NCBI GenBank assembly: GCA_003448835.1
Contig: DLXM01000111.1
Span: forward strand, 1-5,296
Direction of reading: 5' to 3'
DNA from: Bacteroidota bacterium
GTDB lineage: Bacteria; Bacteroidota; Rhodothermia; Balneolales; HLUCCA01
Length of the DNA stretch: 5,296 nucleotides
Under the pieces are notes generated by a model. That model did no database searches. It saw only the letters and a program-made list of their open reading frames with translations, and had not been told where the DNA came from. The position numbers were made by a program, and so were the translations under genes. This document shows positions 1 through 5,296 of this stretch, piece by piece; position 1 is the stretch's first letter, and each line of letters opens with the position of its first letter.

Positions 1-1869
1 GGTTGCAAACTGACCACCAATATCCGTTAATTTGCGGGCCGGGAACGCTGCATTTTCAGGACTACCAACGTTTATTGTCGGCGCATCCCCAATTCGGGGT
101 ACCGTTACCACATAAATATCACTACCAACTTCAGCAAGTGCCTGGTCACCACGTGGTGCCATGTAAATACTGGATGCACGTGTTGGCTGAGTTTGTCCCG
201 GAGGTGAACTTCCGGTAACTCCTAAATGTACCTTCTCATCGGTTCCATCAAATCGAATCGAAATCAATCCATTAGTGGAATGATTCAAGTAAATTCGATC
301 GTCACCAAATATGAAATGTGGATTTCTACGTCCATCGGTACCTGAAATGTAATTTAAATCACCGCCGTTGGATGATACCCAAACAATGTCTTCAGCTGAA
401 AATGGAAGACCCGGGCCCGGATACTCATTATAAACCCGGGCAACACCACGGACAGCTACTATACGATCTGATGATTTCGACCATGCTAGTTGCTGGTAAA
501 TTCCGGATTCATTTGTCAATTGTTGTGGATTACCACGACCTTTTGTTCGGGTTTTATAGATCTGGCCACCGGAAGCAGGATCCCAGGTTGCAAAGGCAAT
601 CCAGTTTCCATCGGGCGACCAAACCGGAAACGCTTCGGTCAAATTTAAGTTCGTCAACCGACGTGCTTCCCCATCAGGCAAGTCTTTCACAAAAATATTA
701 TTAAGTACTGTAAATGCAATTCGTTTCCCGTCGGGGGATGGAACTGCGTCACGAATTTGTCTTGCTGTAAACTCAGCTGTGTCTTCAATCGGATACTCAA
801 AATTCACACGAGGCGCCAAATCAATATGTGTATCAACTTGAAACGGTATTTCGGTGGCCTGAGAACCTTGGGCAATTGGAACCCTCCAAAGCTTTCCACC
901 CCATGTTGTTACGATAGCAGAGTTGTCGGGGGTGAACGTCATTGCAGGAAGTACATCACGCGTAGCACGTGATTCCATATCATCGCGTTGTACAGGATAT
1001 GCTAACCAGCGTTCGTTACCCGTGGCAAGATCCCGAATACGAAGTCCGGTTTCACCATCGTGGCGTGTTCCATAAACCAGCCATTTGCCGTCTTTTGATA
1101 ATGTCGGACGAAATGCGGATCCAATTCGTTGAGTTTGTGAACTCAAATCACCGGTTTCACGATCAAAACGTGAAATCTGATATTGTGGGAAAATGGCATT
1201 GTACTGCCAGTCCCCACTTCGTTGTGTGAGCCACAGGTATCTTTCATCGGCACCGAATGTTGGTTCAATTGTTTTTAATGGTTGGGGTGTTTCGATGAAT
1301 TCAACACCACTGCCACCATCCACATGATATATAAAAAGTTTGTGTACACCGCCTCGGAGGCCTGCTTTTGCAGCTATGATATACTTACCATCCGGCGTCC
1401 AGATCGCAGATTGATATCGATCATTTTTGCCTTTGGTCCGTTGTGTTACTTCATTCGTAGTCAGATCTAAAACGTGAACAGCTTCGCCCCCACTTCGGTC
1501 TGAAATGAATACAACTTTATTCCCATCGGGACTGTATTTAGGCTGCGCATCAAATCCGAGTCCATCGGTGAGTTGGGTAGCAGCTCCACCGGACATAGGG
1601 ATTTCATAAAGATCACCCATCAAATCGAAAATGATTTTGGATCCGTTTGGATGAACATCCACCGATATCCAGCTTCCTTCAGATGCCTGAAGGTGATAAG
1701 TTCGGTCGGGTTTCAGAGGAAGTGACTCGTGACTGGACGTTAATCCGGTAGAATCACTTTGGGTCGCACCTGAATCTTGGGTCGCTGACGCAAAATTCGG
1801 TGCAAACGTTAGAGTGAAGACTGACAACACGACGTAAGATGCCAGTCTTTTTAAGAATGTAGATTTCAT
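1..1869 (-). CDS. Secreted PD40/TolB-like beta-propeller protein, probable N-terminal part of an amidohydrolase fusion (partial, C-terminus off window)
   Basis: The frame is open from the ATG at 1867-1869 to base 1 (623 codons, no stop), so the C-terminus is missing. Residues 1-29 form a Sec signal peptide: basic MKSTFLKR, a hydrophobic core, then ASA before Thr30, a good signal peptidase I site. The mature part carries repeated PD40-type motifs: YSPDGNKVVFISDRSG (112-127), WTPDGKY (157-163), LSKDGKW (257-263), FTPDN (312-316), PSPDGKR (377-383) and WSPDGNWIAFATW (417-429). These are the blades of a TolB-like beta-propeller. The opening (LKPDRTYHL at 52-60, then DLMGDLYEIPMSGG at 82-95) resembles, from memory, exported proteins of about 1,000-1,100 residues in which such a propeller precedes a metal-dependent amidohydrolase domain. 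That domain would begin beyond the window edge, so hydrolase activity is inference. A free-standing propeller or a peptidase fusion are alternatives. No strong Shine-Dalgarno is visible before the ATG. Nearest upstream gene on the same strand ends 116 bases away. Confidence 0.9.
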   Translation of the reverse strand, partial: MKSTFLKRLASYVVLSVFTLTFAPNFASATQDSGATQSDSTGLTSSHESLPLKPDRTYHLQASEGSWISVDVHPNGSKIIFDLMGDLYEIPMSGGAATQLTDGLGFDAQPKYSPDGNKVVFISDRSGGEAVHVLDLTTNEVTQRTKGKNDRYQSAIWTPDGKYIIAAKAGLRGGVHKLFIYHVDGGSGVEFIETPQPLKTIEPTFGADERYLWLTQRSGDWQYNAIFPQYQISRFDRETGDLSSQTQRIGSAFRPTLSKDGKWLVYGTRHDGETGLRIRDLATGNERWLAYPVQRDDMESRATRDVLPAMTFTPDNSAIVTTWGGKLWRVPIAQGSQATEIPFQVDTHIDLAPRVNFEYPIEDTAEFTARQIRDAVPSPDGKRIAFTVLNNIFVKDLPDGEARRLTNLNLTEAFPVWSPDGNWIAFATWDPASGGQIYKTRTKGRGNPQQLTNESGIYQQLAWSKSSDRIVAVRGVARVYNEYPGPGLPFSAEDIVWVSSNGGDLNYISGTDGRRNPHFIFGDDRIYLNHSTNGLISIRFDGTDEKVHLGVTGSSPPGQTQPTRASSIYMAPRGDQALAEVGSDIYVVTVPRIGDAPTINVGSPENAAFPARKLTDIGGQFAT

Positions 1870-1985
1870 AGGACAACAGGTTTTGGTTCTCAAATACAAT
1901 ACAAATACTATTTTGACACCAAAACATAGCTAATTTGACGGACTCCGTTTGTAAATAGCTATTAATTATCGAAATCGGCTAAATC
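1870..1985 (-). other. Intergenic gap between the SMP-30-like gene and the PD40 gene
   Basis: This AT-rich 116-base gap holds no gene. It contains a nested inverted repeat (1926-1962, listed separately) and must also contain the leader of the PD40 gene and possibly its promoter. On the minus strand, TAGTATTTG and TTGTATTTG lie roughly 25-45 bases before the ATG. They resemble the TAnnTTTG element of Bacteroidota promoters but with an off-consensus spacer, and no well-placed partner element was found. I therefore do not call a promoter. Confidence 0.5.
1926..1962 (-). terminator. Nested inverted repeat after the SMP-30-like gene, terminator- or operator-like
   Basis: Perfect 7-bp arms ATAGCTA (1926-1932) and TAGCTAT (1956-1962) enclose a second inverted repeat, ACGGA (1938-1942) and TCCGT (1944-1948). 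Between them TTT (1934-1936) can pair with AAA (1953-1955). In the minus orientation the structure begins 24 bases after the TAG stop of the SMP-30-like gene and is followed by TGTTTTGG, a short U-rich but interrupted tail. That makes it a weak candidate for an intrinsic terminator. It could instead be a binding site or leader structure for the PD40 gene, whose ATG lies 57 bases further on. Confidence 0.35.
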
Positions 1986-2888
1986 CTACAAGTTCACCGA
2001 TATACGATATACTGCATTTGGCGATGTAATGAACAAATCATTTCCATCTGAACCGCCCCATGCCAAATTCGTGATTTGGTGTTCAAATACGATTCGGGTA
2101 TTTTCGGTGCCATCCGGATTAAATACAATCAGTCCGTTTGGTCCGGTTGTGTATAATCTGCCTGATGCATCAACGACCATACCATCAGCTCCGCCGAGTT
2201 GACCTCTTTCGCCAATTGAAGCAAATGGGGTTGGATTAGTAACTTCACCCGCTGCATCTACATCAAACCTGATAATTTGTCCGGTTGTAGAATCATTCAC
2301 ATATAAATGCTCTTCTGACGGTGAGAAAACAATTCCGTTTGGTTTTGAAAACTCGTTAAATAAAACCGTAAGACTGCTATCCGGGTTGATTCGATATACA
2401 CCTGAGAAATCAAGTTCTTTATCTTCAGCAGAAACTCCAAAATCCGGATCCGTGAAATATATGAGTCCTGATGAATGTATAGCAACGTCATTTGGACTAT
2501 TGATGCGTTTTCCATCATATGAATCAGCCAAAACAGTCAATGATAAATCTGCATTAATCCTTGATACACGACCTGCATGCTGTGCAATGATCAGTGATCC
2601 ATCCGGATGGATTTTTATACCGTTTGAATTGCCGGAAGGTGTAAGAAAAACTTCTGAGGAATCTGAGCCAGGAGTCCATTTGTAAATGGTGTTGCCCGGA
2701 ATATCACTAAAAAGTAAATAACCATCTGAGTGCCAGATTGGTCCCTCAGTGAATCTGAATCCTGTAGTTACCGCTTCAGGAGTTGATGTAAAAAGTGGTT
2801 GTTCCGGTTCAGCCGGTTTTTCTGCTGGTTGACAAGCTGAAACGATGATTAGAAGGCATACGACTAGTAGATTTCTATAGCTAAACAT
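1986..2888 (-). CDS. SMP-30/gluconolactonase/LRE family lipoprotein
   Basis: This complete 300-residue protein is a six-bladed beta-propeller of the SMP-30/gluconolactonase/LRE family, whose known members are metal-dependent lactonases or related hydrolases. It starts with a lipoprotein signal: basic residue near the N-terminus, a hydrophobic run, and the lipobox VSAC with Cys19 as the lipidation site. A Pro/Glu-rich linker (20-32) follows. Family metal- and substrate-site positions are present: Glu48 in FTEGP, Asn133 in INSPNDVA, Asn184 in KPNGIVFSP and Asp235 in GGADGM. FTDPDFG (145-151) and YVNDS (196-200) are also typical. By analogy with SMP-30, Glu48, Asn184 and Asp235 would bind the divalent cation. 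An active lactonase is therefore likely, but the substrate cannot be read from sequence. The acidic residues after Cys19 could favour outer-membrane or surface location, as in some Bacteroidota lipoproteins (inference). AAGGGA lies about 8 bases before the ATG as a modest ribosome site. The stop is TAG. The gene stands 219 bases from the upstream permease gene, so it may have its own promoter. Confidence 0.92.
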   Translation of the reverse strand: MFSYRNLLVVCLLIIVSACQPAEKPAEPEQPLFTSTPEAVTTGFRFTEGPIWHSDGYLLFSDIPGNTIYKWTPGSDSSEVFLTPSGNSNGIKIHPDGSLIIAQHAGRVSRINADLSLTVLADSYDGKRINSPNDVAIHSSGLIYFTDPDFGVSAEDKELDFSGVYRINPDSSLTVLFNEFSKPNGIVFSPSEEHLYVNDSTTGQIIRFDVDAAGEVTNPTPFASIGERGQLGGADGMVVDASGRLYTTGPNGLIVFNPDGTENTRIVFEHQITNLAWGGSDGNDLFITSPNAVYRISVNL

Positions 2889-2918
2889 TTTTTATCCCTT
2901 AAACAATTATTAAATATG

Positions 2919-2948
2919 GAGGCATTCGTAGTATTAATACGATGCCTC
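2919..2948 (-). promoter_or_regulatory. 11-bp bulged inverted repeat in the leader of the SMP-30-like gene
   Basis: Arms GAGGCAT (2919-2925) and ATGCCTC (2942-2948) pair perfectly. After a single unpaired T (2926) the pairing continues with CGTA (2927-2930) against TACG (2938-2941), giving 11 base pairs and a 7-base loop. The loop is part of a second perfect palindrome, GTATTAATAC (2931-2940), so the site is also symmetric as duplex DNA. It ends 30 bases before the ATG of the SMP-30-like gene. Neither strand has a T run directly after it, which argues against a classic terminator. A repressor or activator operator, or a structured 5' leader, fits better. Confidence 0.5.
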
Positions 2949-3014
2949 AAGTTATTGATAAATCGGCTCATACGCAAACGATATAAAGACGGATTCTGAG
3001 ATGATGACACATGG

Positions 3015-3031
3015 ACATTGTAAACAAATGT
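3015..3031. repeat. Short operator-like palindrome
   Basis: ACATT (3015-3019) and AATGT (3027-3031) are complementary arms around a 7-base centre, and overlapping them is the 10-base perfect palindrome TTGTAAACAA (3018-3027). Such sites are typical of dimeric regulators, but in AT-rich intergenic DNA short palindromes occur by chance, so this is only a candidate. Confidence 0.25.
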
Positions 3032-3045
3032 ACAGCAGATAAGAT

Positions 3046-3060
3046 TAAGATTTGATCTTA
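3046..3060. repeat. 6-bp inverted repeat with a 3-base loop
   Basis: TAAGAT (3046-3051), loop TTG, ATCTTA (3055-3060). The left arm is tandemly duplicated (TAAGAT also at 3040-3045), so two alternative pairings exist. It is AT-rich and weak. On the plus strand it is followed by TTTAATTT, but no plus-strand gene ends here. On the minus strand it might add to transcription termination after the permease gene. Confidence 0.3.
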
Positions 3061-3076
3061 TTTAATTTCTACACCC

Positions 3077-3106
3077 AAAAAATTCAATGAGAATTATACT
3101 CCTCAT
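3077..3106 (-). terminator. Weak intrinsic terminator candidate after the permease gene
   Basis: On the minus strand the permease TGA stop is followed by one base and then ATGAG (3106-3102), a 10-base loop, CTCAT (3091-3087), TGAA and a run of six T (3082-3077). Position and T run suit a terminator. The 5-bp stem is short and the T run is offset by four bases, so efficiency would be low. Confidence 0.35.
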
Positions 3107-3107
3107 A

Positions 3108-4388
3108 TCAATGTGACACGTATTTCCGGGTTATTGAGTGCCAGACGATACCGACAAATAATAATACAAGTCCGCTGATCCAAATCGCTGGGTCGATCCA
3201 GAACGCCAGGAACAGACAGCCAACGAGTCCGAACGCCGGAATCCATCGTGGGTACAACCTTAGCTCCGACGGCATCATAAAGGCGGCTAAATTGGTAATT
3301 GCATAATAAATCAGCACCGTGAATGCACTAAATGACCAGGTAAAAACGACATCCCCACTTAAAACCAGGATTCCAATAATAACACCGGTTGTCCAGACCG
3401 CAGCTACAGGGCTTTTTGTTTCCTGATTTATGTGAGCTAACGCCATTGGGACATCTTTTCTGCGCGCCATGCTCAACAAAACCCGCGATAACCCAAGTAA
3501 CAAGTTCAAAAGGACCCCCAACATTGCTGTGATGGCTGCAAGTGTAATGATTGGTCCTATGAATGGAACGGACAAAACATTAGTCACTATCATCAAAGGA
3601 GCAGCCTCTCCATCCACTGTGTTACCAAATGCTTCAGCTCCCATAACTTGTAGTGCAGTCAGCGAAACGAGCAAATAAATAACAACAATGGAGACCATTG
3701 CCAGAATAATTGCTTTTGGAATTGTTTTTCGAGGTTCGGCTACTTCTTCGCCAAGAGTGGCAATACGTCCGTATCCGGTGTAAGCGACAAACATCAGAGC
3801 AGATGCATAAAGAATTGAGGTTGTGGATGTCCCCTCGAAGGCATTTAGTATTGGATCAACAGGAAATCCGTTAACAAAAAATCCGGCAAGGACAAGTAAA
3901 CCGAGTCCGAACAAAGTAAACGAGACGATGATCTTGTTGGCAAGATTACTCCGGCTAATTCCGCCTGAAACCAGGAATGTCATTACTATTAAGAGTACGA
4001 TACCCGCAGAAGTTGACATCCAGCCCGAAGTTTCAATTTCAAATGCATAAAATAAATAACCGATACAACCGAGTACGGCCGTTGCAGCTGAAGCAGATTT
4101 CGCAATCATGAACATCCATCCCGCCGAAAACCCAAAATAGGATCCAAGGAAACGATATCCGTATTCGTACGTTCCTCCACTAACCGGATGTGCAGCAGCT
4201 AATTGCGCGGAACTTAATCCGTTGAATGCAGCTAAAATTGCAGCTATGACAATCGCGACAATAATCCCGTTCCCTGAAATCTGAGTTGCGATGGCGATAC
4301 TTACAAATATTCCGGTTCCGATGATGGATCCGAGGCCCATAAGTATAGCCCCGGGGACTCGAATTACTCGTTTTAATTCATACTGCAT
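3108..4388 (-). CDS. APC-superfamily amino acid permease
   Basis: This complete 426-residue inner-membrane protein has about 12 predicted hydrophobic segments, the usual size and topology of APC-superfamily amino acid transporters such as the ApcT/YfnA-like groups. TM1 carries the substrate-backbone-binding motif GSIIGTGIF (20-28). PVSGGTYEYGYRFLGSYFG (68-86) is the conserved segment before and into TM3. TM6 holds MFVAYTGYGR (199-208), followed by the signature loop GEEVAEPRKTIPKAI (213-227). SRVLLSMARRKDVP (301-314) is the usual cytoplasmic loop after TM8. It should import one or more amino acids by proton or sodium symport or exchange; substrate is not predictable. The ATG lies 2 bases after the TAA of the upstream barrel gene, and GGAT lies about 9 bases before it inside that gene. 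Translational coupling and co-transcription are therefore likely. No cytoplasmic accessory domain is present, and I see no truncation or missing motif. Confidence 0.95.
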   Translation of the reverse strand: MQYELKRVIRVPGAILMGLGSIIGTGIFVSIAIATQISGNGIIVAIVIAAILAAFNGLSSAQLAAAHPVSGGTYEYGYRFLGSYFGFSAGWMFMIAKSASAATAVLGCIGYLFYAFEIETSGWMSTSAGIVLLIVMTFLVSGGISRSNLANKIIVSFTLFGLGLLVLAGFFVNGFPVDPILNAFEGTSTTSILYASALMFVAYTGYGRIATLGEEVAEPRKTIPKAIILAMVSIVVIYLLVSLTALQVMGAEAFGNTVDGEAAPLMIVTNVLSVPFIGPIITLAAITAMLGVLLNLLLGLSRVLLSMARRKDVPMALAHINQETKSPVAAVWTTGVIIGILVLSGDVVFTWSFSAFTVLIYYAITNLAAFMMPSELRLYPRWIPAFGLVGCLFLAFWIDPAIWISGLVLLFVGIVWHSITRKYVSH

Positions 4389-4390
4389 GA

Positions 4391-5296
4391 TTAAAATCCA
4401 AATCTTGGGTTCACCACATTATTCGAGAGTGAGCCAAATGTATAACTGATACCAATTGAAAATTCGAATTCAAAATCGGTGGCAATTTCACGACGCTGAA
4501 GCAGAATATCGTCTCTGGAGGCTCCACCACCAGGCAGGTTGAGCTGATCACGAATCATCGAATATTCCGCATTTAGATTTAGAGAAAATCCTTTAAACAA
4601 GTTAACCTCGATATTGCTGTACATTTCTAATCGATTTTTACTCAGATCATGCAAAAAGCTTGAACCTTCCAAACTGGTTCTGATTTCTCCCCATGGCTGA
4701 TTGAATTCAAGAGATATGTTTAGTGAATGACTAAGTAACGACTCTGAAGATTTATCATAAATCGTAACTTCCGTGTAATCATGGATATTGAGTCCGGCCA
4801 TGTACATAAACAGTAATTGTTTGCGACTGGACTCAAAATAAGGGAATAGATTGTACTCGATCGCCCCCATTAACTCAAGTTGAAGATCATAATTATTATA
4901 GGTAGAGCTTCGTGCGGATGTTCCCCCTCCAACAGACCAATGATCGGATAAACTTCGAACAACAATAGCTTCAAATTCATTTTCACGACGATTATCGGTT
5001 ACGGTTTCATCGTCAACTTCAAAATTTTCTTGTTCTAAAGTCACTTCAGCCTCAATATCTACTTTCCATTTGTCGGAGGTACGATTAGCGTTCACTTCTG
5101 TGTTGAATCGGTGTCCGTCGGCATGTTGTTCAATTTCGATATCACCATCGAGGCTAATCCTGAATACCCACAAATTCCATGGATCAATTATCTGTTCTTC
5201 TACAAACTCAGACTCACCCCGGTACAGGATGTCAATTTGTTTATACATCTCAGAATTAACCATAAATGGAAGGATACCTGTCTTAATTCGCTGCAT
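4391..5296 (-). CDS. Uncharacterised outer-membrane beta-barrel-like protein (partial, N-terminus off window)
   Basis: The C-terminal 301 residues are present; the frame is open to the window edge. The codon at 5294-5296 is ATG, but it is probably an internal Met because no signal peptide follows it and the family I recall has an additional N-terminal region of roughly 100 residues or more. The body shows alternating polar/hydrophobic strands with many aromatics, as in outer-membrane barrels (for example SLNISLEF at 191-198 and FEFEFSIGISYTF at 275-287), and ends in Phe301. Recognisable conserved stretches are DPWNLWVFR (38-46), VVRSLSDHWSVG (112-123), EYNLFPY (147-153) and FGSLSNNVVNPRFGF (287-301). 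From memory these occur in a widespread hypothetical family of Gemmatimonadota, Balneolota and relatives. No enzymatic motif is visible and I do not assign a function. It is coupled to the downstream permease gene (stop 2 bases before the permease ATG), which hints at a shared transport-related role. Confidence 0.85.
   Translation of the reverse strand: MQRIKTGILPFMVNSEMYKQIDILYRGESEFVEEQIIDPWNLWVFRISLDGDIEIEQHADGHRFNTEVNANRTSDKWKVDIEAEVTLEQENFEVDDETVTDNRRENEFEAIVVRSLSDHWSVGGGTSARSSTYNNYDLQLELMGAIEYNLFPYFESSRKQLLFMYMAGLNIHDYTEVTIYDKSSESLLSHSLNISLEFNQPWGEIRTSLEGSSFLHDLSKNRLEMYSNIEVNLFKGFSLNLNAEYSMIRDQLNLPGGGASRDDILLQRREIATDFEFEFSIGISYTFGSLSNNVVNPRFGF

Larger units (their letters stand above)
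2889..3107 (-). other. Intergenic gap between the permease and SMP-30-like genes
   Basis: This 219-base AT-rich gap contains no credible gene. From the permease side it holds a weak terminator-like stem with a T run (3077-3106), a short hairpin (3046-3060), an operator-like palindrome (3015-3031) and a strong bulged hairpin (2919-2948) just upstream of the SMP-30-like gene. The density of inverted repeats suggests termination of the upstream unit and separate control of the SMP-30-like gene. No promoter matching a clear consensus was found. Confidence 0.5.

Noticed and set aside
3..1470. Several plus-strand open frames of 60-130 codons opposite the PD40 gene
   Set aside because: They lie antisense to a continuous minus-strand coding frame with signal peptide and PD40 motifs; their translations are low-complexity, His- and Gln-rich nonsense without recognisable domains.
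1880..1925. Bacteroidota-type promoter (TAnnTTTG) for the PD40 gene
   Set aside because: TAGTATTTG and TTGTATTTG are near-matches only, with the wrong internal spacing, and no TTTG partner element sits at the expected distance.
2297..2685. Overlapping open frames on both strands inside the SMP-30-like gene
   Set aside because: They are shadows of a complete gene with conserved family motifs and have no independent support.
2889..3107. Riboswitch, small RNA or tRNA in the 219-base gap
   Set aside because: Hairpins are present but no conserved riboswitch core, cloverleaf or promoter-terminator pair could be recognised.
3469..4050. Plus-strand open frames opposite the permease gene
   Set aside because: They are antisense to a complete APC permease with intact signatures, and no ribosome site or domain supports them.
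1..5296. A mobile element, CRISPR array, toxin-antitoxin or defence system
   Set aside because: No transposase, integrase, direct-repeat array or recognisable defence domain occurs on either strand; the genes look like ordinary chromosomal envelope and transport genes.

Overview
The window is an ordinary-looking, moderately AT-rich stretch of bacterial chromosome. All four genes I can support lie on the minus strand, so transcription runs from high to low coordinates. Protein style points to the Bacteroidota/Balneolota/Rhodothermota/Gemmatimonadota side of the bacteria. The clues are an exported protein rich in PD40 (TolB-type) repeats of the kind often fused to an amidohydrolase, a lipoprotein with an acidic residue-rich tail after the lipid-anchored Cys, and an outer-membrane-barrel-like protein ending in FGS..NNVVNPRFGF. 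This placement comes from remembered family resemblance, not from a search.

Layout in transcription order: (1) 5296-4391, the C-terminal 301 residues of an uncharacterised outer-membrane barrel-like protein whose true start lies outside the window; (2) 4388-3108, a complete APC-superfamily amino acid permease that starts 2 bases after the previous stop, so the two are probably co-transcribed and translationally coupled; (3) a 219-base gap holding a weak terminator-like structure and several inverted repeats, the best being an 11-bp hairpin at 2919-2948; (4) 2888-1986, a complete SMP-30/gluconolactonase-family lipoprotein; (5) a 116-base gap with a nested inverted repeat; (6) 1869-1, the N-terminal 623 residues of a secreted PD40 beta-propeller protein, probably the front half of an amidohydrolase fusion. 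This last frame is open from its ATG to the window edge without a stop or frameshift; I read it codon by codon.

Three of the four products are predicted to be exported or in the envelope and one is an inner-membrane transporter. The set is compatible with uptake and periplasmic processing of small organic molecules such as peptides, amino acids or lactones. Nothing in the sequence ties the four into one pathway, and the 219- and 116-base gaps suggest the two downstream genes can be separate transcription units. I saw no mobile element, CRISPR array, tRNA or rRNA, and no convincing novel system. The most interesting leads are the intergenic hairpin/operator candidate and the coupled barrel-permease pair.
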